Positions 44,095-52,562 of a stretch of DNA of 64,000 nucleotides are shown here, one piece after another. A program made the translations under genes and the position numbers. The notes beneath the pieces are model-generated. The model was not told the DNA's origin and did not search any database. It saw only the letters and a list, made by a program, of their open reading frames with translations. The stretch is from positions 236,904 to 300,903 of the forward strand of contig NZ_STGF01000004.1 in assembly GCF_005222705.1 (NCBI RefSeq). Direction: 5' to 3'. Numbering within the stretch: the stretch's first letter is position 1; the number at the start of each line of letters is the position of its first letter. The stretch is from Paenibacillus sp. SY21-1 (GTDB lineage Bacteria > Bacillota > Bacilli > Paenibacillales > Paenibacillaceae).

Positions 44095-45093
44095 TTACTT
44101 TCTTATATACAGTCGGCTCGTTGTCTCCCAAATGCCGCCCGGTTCAAGCGCGACAAAGCCCTTCTCCTCATCCGGCAAATCAACATTCGGAGCGTTGACG
44201 AGATTAAGCTGCGGCTCCGGACAGAAAAATTCCGGCGTACAGCCGTTGTTCCAGATCATCCATTGCTTGTAGGCTGCGCTTACATCGTAGACTAGCGTGA
44301 CATTGCTGCGAGTATCGGTAAGCACCATTTGGTTGCGTCCGTTCTGCGGCACAGCCGTATAATGGTTATCCATCGAGCCCCAGTATGGCGACAAGCCGGT
44401 TGATTTCATCGCTTCCTCCTCCGCGGTCAGAGGCTGGTAAGCCCCAGTCGGCAGCATGCGCTCATTAAGCTCCCAGCGCTTGCCGGTCGTGAGCGTGAAG
44501 CGATAGTCCTCTGCGCTGCTGCCCTTGGCAAACGGGGCGTTAATCGCCGTGTGGAAGGCGATCATGCAAGGCATGGCATCGGTTCCTTCATTATGTACCG
44601 ATACATGCTGCAGCAAACCTGTGTCGTTCAGGGCGTAACGCAGCCTGATCGTGAAGCGGTGCGGAAGATAAGTATAAATGTCATGGCTCTCGTTAATCGT
44701 AATGCTGAGCGAGACATAGCTTTCCGTCTTGCTGACCCCGTAATCCTCGACGTTCCATACGGCCGTATGGAAGAAGCCGTGCAGATGGTTGCCGGTTCTC
44801 TCCTCGTTAACGGGAAACGTATACGTTCTTCCGTTCCAAGTAAAGGTGCCATCTTCATAACGGTTGGGAGGGAACAAAATCGGAATGCCATGCGTGCCCG
44901 GACGATCGCGGAACGCATCCATCTCCTCGGCGGCAGGCTCATGCAAAAAAGTGTAACCGTTTGCGGTATCGCGGAATGCGATCAAATTGGCTCCGACCGC
45001 AGGAAGCACGGCAGCTTCATAGGAGCCCCATTTCAGCCAGACGGCTTGTTCGTCATGAAAAGCTTGTTCGAATGCTTGACCTTGCGTAGACAT
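44095..45093 (-). CDS. Aldose 1-epimerase family protein
   Basis: The 332-residue beta-sandwich protein has the galactose-mutarotase motifs NHLHGFFH (His), IAFHTAINAPF (His) and NNGCTPEFFCPEPQ (Glu). It interconverts alpha and beta forms of aldoses in the cytoplasm. Nearby mannan and xylose genes give plausible substrates, but it is in its own unit. GGAGG-like sequence precedes the ATG. Confidence 0.88.
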   Translation of the reverse strand: MSTQGQAFEQAFHDEQAVWLKWGSYEAAVLPAVGANLIAFRDTANGYTFLHEPAAEEMDAFRDRPGTHGIPILFPPNRYEDGTFTWNGRTYTFPVNEERTGNHLHGFFHTAVWNVEDYGVSKTESYVSLSITINESHDIYTYLPHRFTIRLRYALNDTGLLQHVSVHNEGTDAMPCMIAFHTAINAPFAKGSSAEDYRFTLTTGKRWELNERMLPTGAYQPLTAEEEAMKSTGLSPYWGSMDNHYTAVPQNGRNQMVLTDTRSNVTLVYDVSAAYKQWMIWNNGCTPEFFCPEPQLNLVNAPNVDLPDEEKGFVALEPGGIWETTSRLYIRK

Positions 45094-45233
45094 GGAAAAC
45101 CTCCTGAATGTTTAAGATTCAACCTTAGAATAGCAGGATGGGGACAAACAAACAACTGCCTGAGGAGGATGAATCATTCATTGGGGAGACGATATCTCTG
45201 CACGGTTGCGGATGTATAACGGTTACATAAATA

Positions 45234-45268
45234 GCCGCCCCGTTCCGCCTTAGGCGGAACGGGGCGGC
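45234..45268 (-). terminator. Strong GC hairpin after the LytTR gene
   Basis: GCCGCCCCGTTCCGCC and GGCGGAACGGGGCGGC form a perfect 16-bp stem with a 3-base loop, 21 bases after the LytTR stop on the minus strand. Only a short T-rich tract follows on that strand. Confidence 0.8.
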
Positions 45269-45288
45269 AGTCACCGTCCAGATTCCCA

Positions 45289-45651
45289 TTATGGAGTCAT
45301 GCGCCAATCCTTGCTGGAGGAGCGCTGTACGAACAATTGCTGAATGACGTATTGCTTGCGGCGGTTGACCGCCATTTGTCTGGAGTCGGCAATATCCGAA
45401 TCGAAATAAATGTTACCGCTATCAATTGTCTTGATCTTGTTAATATTAATGTAGCAACCGCCGCCGACTGCATAAAAACCCTGATGATGGATAAGCTCTT
45501 GCAGCTGTTCGGCAGTCATTCTTTTTTTTATATTGTAGTTTCTGCCATGGAAGCTGACGAGTCCCTGCGTCCCCGTTCTGAAATATAGAATATCCGCGTC
45601 AAGGTCGAAATCCTCATAAATATTCCGTTCGCTCAGTGTTGCATTCACCAT
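45289..45651 (-). CDS. Stand-alone LytTR DNA-binding protein
   Basis: The start is ATG 45651 (MVNATLSERN), 8 bases after AAGGGGGA; the frame extends further upstream but lacks a site. The 120-residue protein is little more than a LytTR domain (LVSFHGRNYNIKKRMTAEQL, FYAVGGGCYININKIKTI, AVNRRKQYVIQQLF). It has no receiver domain, so its signal must come by another route. A perfect cre site lies 36 bases upstream, suggesting carbon catabolite control. Confidence 0.85.
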   Translation of the reverse strand: MVNATLSERNIYEDFDLDADILYFRTGTQGLVSFHGRNYNIKKRMTAEQLQELIHHQGFYAVGGGCYININKIKTIDSGNIYFDSDIADSRQMAVNRRKQYVIQQLFVQRSSSKDWRMTP

Positions 45652-45686
45652 TTTCATTCCCCCTTTTGAAAAGTGAACAACTGACG

Positions 45687-45700
45687 TGTTAGCGCTTACA
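45687..45700. promoter_or_regulatory. CcpA cre site upstream of the LytTR gene
   Basis: TGTTAGCGCTTACA, read on the minus strand as TGTAAGCGCTAACA, matches the cre consensus TGWAANCGNTNWCA at every defined position. It is between the divergent LytTR and lactonase genes but much closer to LytTR. Confidence 0.8.
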
Positions 45701-45869
45701 TTGTAACATATCACAATAACTTTTGTGAAGTCCTTTAATAAAAAAAGTCGTTGTTTGCAATAGAGGACTGTGCTATGGTTTTTTAAATGGCTCTCTTGGC
45801 TGGATCAGTTATTTGGAAGGAACCTTGTGTTCCGATTATGCGCGAAATTAAATGGCGAAAGGTTGATGA

Positions 45870-46973
45870 ATGATGAACGATTCTGTTAGTAATAGCCGTC
45901 ATAGCGGAGTGTTCTATGTAGGCTCATATGGGGCGGCGGAGGAGTCGACCATTCAGGTTTGCAGCTTTGATCCGGAGTCTGTTGAGCTTAAAATTGTACA
46001 AGGCGTCGCGGGTCTGGAAAACGCTTCGTATCTGGCGCTTCATCCTAATGGAAGATCCCTGTTTGCGGCAAGCGAAATCGCCGATGCGGAAGGCTCCTCC
46101 GGCGGGGCTGTGGCGGCTTATGAACTGGACGGGACTGAGGGACTGGTCGACGGTATTTTCAATCGTTCATTAACGCATGGCGCACATCCTTGCTACGTCA
46201 GCTTGAACGATAACGGAGATGCGCTCTTCGCGGCCAATTATTCGGGAGGAAATGTAGTTTTGCTGCCAGTCAGTGATGACGGGCGGCTTGAGGATGCATC
46301 GGCCGTTCTAGCCCACGAGGGGGAGCTTGGACCAAACGCAGCCAGACAGGATGGGCCTCATGCCCACTGTATTGCGCCGCTTTCGGGCACGCCTTATGTG
46401 TTCGCGGCCGATCTCGGCTTGGATACGATTATCGTATACAAGCACGATCCCGCACAGCAAGTGCTAACCAAACATAGCGAATGCCGATTGCATCGCGGGG
46501 CAGGGCCGCGCCATATCGTATTCCATCCTGCGCTTTCCGTAGGCTATGTCATGAACGAGCTGGATTCAAGCATTACCTTGCTGGCGGTGGACCGGGAGAG
46601 CGGGACGGTGGCCGCGGGGGAGACCGTATCCGCTTTGCCGGCTGATTTCGGCGGCTACAACGATGCTGCGGATATCCATATCGCCCCTTCGGGCAGATTT
46701 GTGTACAGCACGAATCGGGGTCACAACAGCGTCGCGGTGTTCTCCGTCGATCAGGCGAGCGGCGCGCTTCAGCTTGTGCAGCTTACAGACTGCGGCGGAG
46801 ACTGGCCGCGCAACTTTGCCATTGCTCCGGACGGCGGGCATCTGCTTGTGGCCAACGAGCGCAGCGGCAACATCTCCGTATTTGCAATTGACGAGACCTC
46901 CGGCGAGCTTGCTGCAACAGAGGCGAAGCTTGAGCTGAGCCGTCCGGTATGCATCAAGTTTGCGGTACGCTAG
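45870..46973 (+). CDS. Lactonase family protein (YkgB/Pgl-type 6-phosphogluconolactonase)
   Basis: The 367-residue seven-blade propeller protein has family motifs NASYLALHPNGRSLFA, HGAHPCYVSLNDNG, DGPHAHCIAPLSG, AGPRHIVFHP, ADIHIAPSGRFVYSTNRGHNSVAVF and DWPRNFAIAPDG. Members hydrolyse 6-phosphogluconolactone or similar sugar lactones in the cytoplasm. It is preceded by GAAAGG and stands alone. Confidence 0.9.
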   Translation: MMNDSVSNSRHSGVFYVGSYGAAEESTIQVCSFDPESVELKIVQGVAGLENASYLALHPNGRSLFAASEIADAEGSSGGAVAAYELDGTEGLVDGIFNRSLTHGAHPCYVSLNDNGDALFAANYSGGNVVLLPVSDDGRLEDASAVLAHEGELGPNAARQDGPHAHCIAPLSGTPYVFAADLGLDTIIVYKHDPAQQVLTKHSECRLHRGAGPRHIVFHPALSVGYVMNELDSSITLLAVDRESGTVAAGETVSALPADFGGYNDAADIHIAPSGRFVYSTNRGHNSVAVFSVDQASGALQLVQLTDCGGDWPRNFAIAPDGGHLLVANERSGNISVFAIDETSGELAATEAKLELSRPVCIKFAVR

Positions 46974-47090
46974 CAGCCGGCATGTATAAAGCTTTTTGCA
47001 GTCCTATGCCACAATGCTAATGAGACGTTGTGGCTCCGGTCCCTTGCGGGTCTCGGTTGTCCGTATTCAAATCGTAAAGGAAGGGTCAGC

Positions 47091-48326
47091 ATGTCGGTGC
47101 CTACAAAGACGGAGGCGGCGGGATCGGGCAAAGGGCAGCTTATCAAGCAGGCTACCGTATATACCATTCTGGTAGCCATCAGCTCGATTCATTTAATGAA
47201 CGACATGATGCAGGTTGTCGTTTCGGCGCTGTTTCCCGTATTAAAAGATACGCTTCAGCTAAATTTGGCGCAGATTGGCTGGATCGCGTTTACGCTCAAT
47301 ATGACCTCCTCGGTGCTGCAGCCTGCGGTAGGGCTTGTGTCGGACAATCGTCCGGCTCCATGGATGCTGCCCTTTGGCATGTTCGCCAGCTTGCTCGGCA
47401 TGATCGGCTTGGCGTTTGCGCCAAACTTTTATTTGCTGCTCGGCGCGGTCGTGCTTGTCGGTCTGGGCTCCGCGGTCTTTCATACCGAAGGCTCGCGCGT
47501 CGTCCATTTGGCTGCGGGCAATCGGCGGGCGTTTGCCCAGTCCATCTACCAGGTAGGCGGAAACTTCGGGCATATGCTTGGGCCGGTTATGACGATGTTC
47601 ATCTTTCTCCCGCTGGGACAGAAGGGCGCCATATGGGGAACGCTGCTTGCCGCAACGGCAATCATCATTTCGTTAAAGGTCGTGCCATGGTACAAAAGAA
47701 GGCTGGACGATTACAACGGCATGCTTCAGAAGCGCAAGGCGGCAGGAGCGGATCAAACCGCGCTTGCTCCGCGTGTAATCGCGATAGCGCTAAGCATTCT
47801 TTGCGTAATTGTGTTCGCCCGTTCCTGGTATGTCGCCGCGATCGGCAATTTTTATCAATTTTATGTAGTTGAGACCTACCAGCTGACCATAAAGGCTGCG
47901 CAGATTCCATTGTTTTTATTTATGGCCGCAGGGGTGGCGGGCACGTTCTGCGGCGGCATGCTGGCGGACCGAATCGGCCGCAAACGCATGATGCTGATAT
48001 CCATCGTTGGCGCTGCGCCGTTCGCGCTGCTGCTTCCGCATCTCCCGCTATTCTGGTTATATCCGCTTATCGTCGTGCTTGGCTTCATTCTGCAATCCGG
48101 CTTTTCCGTCAGCGTCGTCTATGCGCAAGAGCTGCTTCCGGGCAAGGTGGGGACAGCATCGGGACTCATTACTGGACTTGCCTTCGGCATGGGCGGGCTA
48201 GGCGCTGTGGTGCTCGGCTATTTGGCCGACTGGCATACGCTCGGCTACGTGATGGGACTATGCAGCGCGCTTCCTTTGCTGGGTCTGCTGGGCGTATGGC
48301 TTCCTAAAGACAGAAGATCGATATAA
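47091..48326 (+). CDS. MFS transporter, fosmidomycin-resistance (Fsr) type
   Basis: I choose ATG 47091 (MSVPTKTEA), 6 bases after AGGAAGGG; the frame opens 63 bases earlier. The 411-residue protein has twelve membrane segments and the Fsr hallmarks SSIHLMNDMMQVVVSALFPVL, SAVFHTEGSRVVHLAAG and YQVGGNFGHMLGP. These are proton-driven drug exporters. It ends in a terminator. Confidence 0.92.
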   Translation: MSVPTKTEAAGSGKGQLIKQATVYTILVAISSIHLMNDMMQVVVSALFPVLKDTLQLNLAQIGWIAFTLNMTSSVLQPAVGLVSDNRPAPWMLPFGMFASLLGMIGLAFAPNFYLLLGAVVLVGLGSAVFHTEGSRVVHLAAGNRRAFAQSIYQVGGNFGHMLGPVMTMFIFLPLGQKGAIWGTLLAATAIIISLKVVPWYKRRLDDYNGMLQKRKAAGADQTALAPRVIAIALSILCVIVFARSWYVAAIGNFYQFYVVETYQLTIKAAQIPLFLFMAAGVAGTFCGGMLADRIGRKRMMLISIVGAAPFALLLPHLPLFWLYPLIVVLGFILQSGFSVSVVYAQELLPGKVGTASGLITGLAFGMGGLGAVVLGYLADWHTLGYVMGLCSALPLLGLLGVWLPKDRRSI

Positions 48327-48338
48327 GCGTTGACTTGC

Positions 48339-48363
48339 GGGCTGCTTAGGCAGCCTTTTTTTT
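48339..48363 (+). terminator. Terminator after the Fsr-type transporter gene
   Basis: GGCTGC, TTA, then GGCAGCC forms a tight hairpin (about 48340-48355), followed by eight T's. The rest of 48364-48665 is gene-free as far as I can support. Confidence 0.9.
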
Positions 48364-48665
48364 GTTGGCTGGTTTTGAGGCGCACATATTTGAGCCACGT
48401 TTGTCCGATCGAGGGGAGGGGCTCCCCACTCGCGTATAGTATGACGAAATTAGGCATTGAAGCGCAAAGACGAAAGGGCTTGTTGGAGTGGCAAGTAACA
48501 GACCAGACGGGATTGGAAAACGAATGTGCCGTATCGTCTACAAGGCTTTGCTTAGCGCAGAAAGAAGGAGAATGAAATTATGGGTTGAAGTTCAGTTGAT
48601 AAAAACCAAACAAAATGATAATATGTCTATAAAATAAATAAACTATTATTGGCGGTGTTTATTTT

Positions 48666-50054
48666 ATGGAAGTGGTTGAACGGTTTTGGGGAGCTTCTGT
48701 GGCGGAAATGAAGCAAGGATATAGCTGGGATGCGGAGCGGAACGCCTTCTATTGCCTTGTATGCGGAGAAGCGTTTGAGGAGGGAGAAATTTTTAAGCAT
48801 GAGTCATCTGGCCGTTTTTATACGGCAGGAAAGTATGCCGCTTTGCATATTAACGAGGTTCATGGCTCGATGCTGGATTATTTGCTGGGCCTTGATAAAA
48901 AGGCAACCGGACTAACGGACTTGCAGAAGCTTTTGGTGCGGGGCTTTGCGGCCGAGCTGTCGGATACGGCTCTGATGGAGCGGGCGGGAATTGGCAGCGC
49001 CTCTACCATTCGCAATCACCGCTTTGTGCTCAAGGAGAAGGCGAAGCAAGCGAAGCTGCTGCTTGCGGTCATTGAATTAATGGAGCAGGGCGTAGTCGGC
49101 CAGTCGACATTCGTTCCGGTGCATGCGACGGCTACGCAGGTGGATGAGCGTTATGCGATGACAGTCGAGGAATACGAGTCGGTGCTGAAGCAATATTTTC
49201 CGGACGGGCCGGATGGACAGCTAAACGCTTTTCCTCGTAAGGAAAAAAGAAAGGTCGCAGTGCTGCGTCATATTGCTTCGCGCTTGGAGCGAGGAACCAA
49301 ATATACGGAGAAAGAAATGAACGAGCTTCTCAAACAAGCATGGGCCGAGGATTATGTGCTGCTTCGCCGCTATTTGATCGAGTACGGCTTTGTCGACCGC
49401 AAGGATGATTGCAGCGCGTATTGGGTGAAGGAAGCGGCATTGGGAACAGAAGCGGAGCATAGCGGAATTTTGAGCATTGGAGAGCAGGCAGAGAAGAGCA
49501 CGGGCTTGGCTACTAAGCGGAGCAAAGTCGATGCGGCGGGGAAGCCGGACAAATCGGGTAAAACCGGCAAAGCAGAGAAACAGGCGAAAAGCGGAGCGGC
49601 GGAGAAAGGCGTTAAAGGAAAAGGGGGGAGCAAAATGGATAAAGCGCAGCGCAAGCAGTTGACGGCGGAATATCAGGAACGGGAGCGTTCCATGGGCGTG
49701 TATCAAATAAAAAACGTAGCGACAGGGAAGGTCTATATCGGCGGCTCGACGAATTTGGAGGCGTTGTGGGGCAGGGAACAGTTTATGCTGAACATGGGCT
49801 CGCATCAGAATCAAGAGCTTCAGAAGGATTGGAAAAAATATGGTTCCGAGGGCTTTGCTTTTCTCGTTCTGGAGACCGTTAAATTTGAGCACAAGCTCCG
49901 TTATGATTACAAAGACGTGCTTGCGACAGAAGGGCGCGAGCCTGCGGCTACAGTGCGTCAGTACAATAAGGAGGTTGCCGCGCTGCATGACAAATGGCTG
50001 GAGAAGCTTCAGCCTTACGGAGAACAGGGCTATAACGGCCCGCCAGGCAATTAG
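48666..50054 (+). CDS. Multidomain protein: zinc-finger-like N-terminus, DUF2087, GIY-YIG nuclease domain
   Basis: The 462-residue protein has four parts. Residues 25-70 contain CLVCGEAF and later HINEVHG, a possible Cys2His2-like zinc site. Residues 80-135 look like a helix-turn-helix (SDTALMERAGIGSASTIRNHR). Residues 185-260 form a DUF2087 domain (FPRKEKRKVAVLRHIA, YTEKEMNELLKQAW, LLRRYLIEYGFVDR). A Lys/Ala-rich linker leads to a C-terminal GIY-YIG domain at 340-462 (GVYQIKNVATGKVYIGGSTN, with Arg in GREQF and Glu in FLVLETV). It is probably a DNA-binding protein with nuclease ancestry; its target is unknown. Confidence 0.82.
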   Translation: MEVVERFWGASVAEMKQGYSWDAERNAFYCLVCGEAFEEGEIFKHESSGRFYTAGKYAALHINEVHGSMLDYLLGLDKKATGLTDLQKLLVRGFAAELSDTALMERAGIGSASTIRNHRFVLKEKAKQAKLLLAVIELMEQGVVGQSTFVPVHATATQVDERYAMTVEEYESVLKQYFPDGPDGQLNAFPRKEKRKVAVLRHIASRLERGTKYTEKEMNELLKQAWAEDYVLLRRYLIEYGFVDRKDDCSAYWVKEAALGTEAEHSGILSIGEQAEKSTGLATKRSKVDAAGKPDKSGKTGKAEKQAKSGAAEKGVKGKGGSKMDKAQRKQLTAEYQERERSMGVYQIKNVATGKVYIGGSTNLEALWGREQFMLNMGSHQNQELQKDWKKYGSEGFAFLVLETVKFEHKLRYDYKDVLATEGREPAATVRQYNKEVAALHDKWLEKLQPYGEQGYNGPPGN

Positions 50055-50097
50055 GCGTTGAATCTGAGCAAAGCTGGTAAGGGAGAGTGTGTGGTGA

Positions 50098-51351
50098 ATG
50101 GCTGCCAATGTAGTCAAATCTGCGGGGGGAAGCTTGTTCCGCAATAAGTTTTATCAGACGATTTTGCTGTCTAACGTGTTGTTGCAAATCGGAATTTGGG
50201 TCCGGAATTTTGCGATCCTGATGTACGTTACCGACAAAACAAACGAGAACCCGTTTGCAATCAGTTTAATGGGCTTTGTAGAATTTTTGCCTATTTTTGT
50301 TTTTTCTTTTATCGGAGGAACGTTCGCCGACCGCTGGAAGCCGCGACTGACGATGATTTGGTGCGACTTTTTGTCGGCGGCATCCGTATTTATCGTCCTT
50401 GTCACGATAATTTACGGCTCATGGCATATGGTTTATTTTGCAACCTTCTTGTCCGCGATACTATCGCAGTTTTCTCAGCCTTCTGCGATGAAGCTGTTTA
50501 AGCAGCATATTCCCGCTGAGCAGCTGCAGCAGGCTATGGCTATGTTCCAGTCGCTAATTGCCATATTTATGGTGCTTGGACCGTCGCTGGGCGTCATCTC
50601 GTACCAAAAATTCGGCATTGAAATTTCGGTTGCGGTGATGGGCGTCGCCTTTACGCTGTCCGCGCTTGTGCTGTTACGCATACCTCGCGACAAGGAGATA
50701 AAGCAGGATGAGAAAGCGGCCAAACGGGACTTCAAAGCCGAGCTGAAGGCGGGCTTCGCATACGTATGGAAAAGCCCCGTGCTGAAATCGTTGGGCGGCA
50801 CGTTCGCATTGGCCGGTACGGCAGTGGGCATTGCCCAGACGCTAAGCTTGTTTATCGTAATAGAGAGGCTTGGGCAGCCCAAGGAGTTTTTGCAATATAT
50901 TTTGATGGTTAACGGGGTGGCTATGCTGGCGGGTGGAGGTGCTGTCATGGCGCTTGCCAAAAAAGTTCCTCCGCAAAAGCTGCTTGCGCTCGGTATTTTG
51001 CTAAGCTCGCTGACGATGATCGGCATTGGCCTTTCGACAAGCATCCCGCTGACGCTTGGATTGCAATTTGTAAGCGGCCTGGGCTTCCCTCTCATTCAGA
51101 TCGGCATTAGCACAATGATTCTGCAATGGACAGAGGAGCCGTATATCGGACGGGTTAACGGCGTGTTAAGCCCTATGTTCATGGGCATGATGGTCATTAT
51201 GACGCTTGTTGCCGGGCAGCTCAAGCTGGTGTTTCCGCTCGTCGGCATCTACTGCACGGCCGGTGTGATCATGTTTCTGGGGACTTTGCTGCTCGTTCCG
51301 CTGTTTAAGCAGAAGCCGACTATCGCGCAATCCGGTGGCCAACCGGGCTAA
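50098..51351 (+). CDS. MFS transporter, macrolide-efflux (MFS_3) type
   Basis: The 417-residue protein has twelve membrane segments and the MFS_3 features FYQTILLSNVLLQIGIW, FIGGTFADRWKPRLTMI (motif A) and a mid-protein GPSLGVISYQKFG. MefA-like pumps export drugs. It starts 44 bases after the GIY-YIG gene and may share its transcript. A weak GGGAG site and a possible GTG start three bases upstream leave the start slightly open. Confidence 0.88.
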   Translation: MAANVVKSAGGSLFRNKFYQTILLSNVLLQIGIWVRNFAILMYVTDKTNENPFAISLMGFVEFLPIFVFSFIGGTFADRWKPRLTMIWCDFLSAASVFIVLVTIIYGSWHMVYFATFLSAILSQFSQPSAMKLFKQHIPAEQLQQAMAMFQSLIAIFMVLGPSLGVISYQKFGIEISVAVMGVAFTLSALVLLRIPRDKEIKQDEKAAKRDFKAELKAGFAYVWKSPVLKSLGGTFALAGTAVGIAQTLSLFIVIERLGQPKEFLQYILMVNGVAMLAGGGAVMALAKKVPPQKLLALGILLSSLTMIGIGLSTSIPLTLGLQFVSGLGFPLIQIGISTMILQWTEEPYIGRVNGVLSPMFMGMMVIMTLVAGQLKLVFPLVGIYCTAGVIMFLGTLLLVPLFKQKPTIAQSGGQPG

Positions 51352-51443
51352 CAAGCAGCTGAAAGAACCAAATTGGCTCTGGATGTTATTGACAGATTTA
51401 GGCTGGCAAGTTAATATAAATGCAAACAAATTGAAGGACGGCG

Positions 51444-51489
51444 AAGCACGCTTTCTTCCTGAAAAACAGGGAGGGGTGTGCTTTTTTAT
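51444..51489 (+). terminator. Terminator after the MFS_3 gene
   Basis: AAGCACGCTTTCTTCCTG pairs, with G-T pairs, to CAGGGAGGGGTGTGCTT around an AAAAA loop; a T-run follows. Confidence 0.85.
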
Positions 51490-51565
51490 TTTTTGAAATA
51501 AGAAATTATTGTAAAAAAATGCAGCTGTTGTACCGAAAATTCAATTAACGGGGAGTGGGTTAAGC

Positions 51566-52546
51566 GTGATAAATGTAAGTCTTCATAAATGGCTGTTACT
51601 GGTTCCAATCATCGTTTTGCTGCTGACGGGTACTTGCGGCGGACTGCATGCAGCTGCCGTATCCAAAGAAGTCACGATTGTCAAAACCTATGAGCACCAT
51701 CAAGATGCGGCATTGTTGGAACTTGTGCTGGAAGGCGGCGATGGGCCCTTTGCTTCAGTCTTAAAGCTGCCCGGCGGCTTACAGCTGAAAGCGTCCAGAA
51801 GCACGAAGCTGATCGACGGGGCAAGGGACTATTGGGTGAATGCTTACGTAATCAAAAAGCCACCCAAAGGAACGTATACCTTTACCATCACCGCCCCTAA
51901 ACAGTCCTACTATCATTTTAAGGTTAACGCTCCACTGTTTGCGGACATTCACAAGCATTGGGCGGAGGCGACGATCAACGCTTTCGTGGAGAAAGGAATT
52001 GCAGCAGGCTACGGAAATGAACGCTTTGGTCCAAACGATAAGGTGACGGGCGAAGCGCTGGTTAAAATGCTCGTGCTCTCGTTGACGGAGGAGCAGCCTG
52101 GCGGCAAGCGGCAATGGACGAAGGCGTTTCGGTGGCATGTAAAAAATGAGGCGCTGAGCAAGGAGATGGGGCTTGCGGAATTTGAGTTCTCCGCAGGAGC
52201 GGGCAAAGGCGAGTCGTGGTCGGTTCCTTACGCGAATGCTGCGGAAACGCTCGGCATTATGAAGGAGTGGCCGCAGGCCAAGCTTGCAGAAGCCTTTTCA
52301 CGCAAGGATGTGGCGCTGCTCCTCGCCAATGTGCTCAGCCTTGTTGCTCCGGCGGCCCCATCGAAGCCGCAAGCTTTTTCGGATATCGGCAAGCTAGAGC
52401 CTGTTTATCGGGCGAGTATAGCGAAGGTGAGCAATTATAGCATTTTTAACGGATATGCGGATGGTACGTTTAGACCTGGCTCTATGGTGACAAGGGCGGA
52501 GGCGGTTACCGCGCTTGCCAAGCTTGTTCATTTAATAAACTCATGA
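51566..52546 (+). CDS. Secreted SLH-domain protein 1
   Basis: A GTG start is placed 9 bases after GGGGAG. The 326-residue protein has a signal peptide (LLLVPIIVLLLTGTCGGLHAAA), a short beta domain (about 30-120), and three SLH repeats. These are one clear copy (FADIHKHWAEATINAFVEKG, about 126-170), one weak copy (about 220-255) and one clear copy (FSDIGKLEPVYRASIAKV, GYADGTFRPGSMVTRAEA, about 272-322). SLH domains bind pyruvylated cell-wall polymer. It is the first of three linked surface-protein genes. Confidence 0.9.
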   Translation: MINVSLHKWLLLVPIIVLLLTGTCGGLHAAAVSKEVTIVKTYEHHQDAALLELVLEGGDGPFASVLKLPGGLQLKASRSTKLIDGARDYWVNAYVIKKPPKGTYTFTITAPKQSYYHFKVNAPLFADIHKHWAEATINAFVEKGIAAGYGNERFGPNDKVTGEALVKMLVLSLTEEQPGGKRQWTKAFRWHVKNEALSKEMGLAEFEFSAGAGKGESWSVPYANAAETLGIMKEWPQAKLAEAFSRKDVALLLANVLSLVAPAAPSKPQAFSDIGKLEPVYRASIAKVSNYSIFNGYADGTFRPGSMVTRAEAVTALAKLVHLINS

Positions 52547-52562
52547 GAGAAGGATGATGCTT

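Noticed and set aside
48330..48575. 81-codon open frame after the Fsr-type transporter
   Set aside because: It starts within the terminator, lacks a ribosome site and has no recognisable content.
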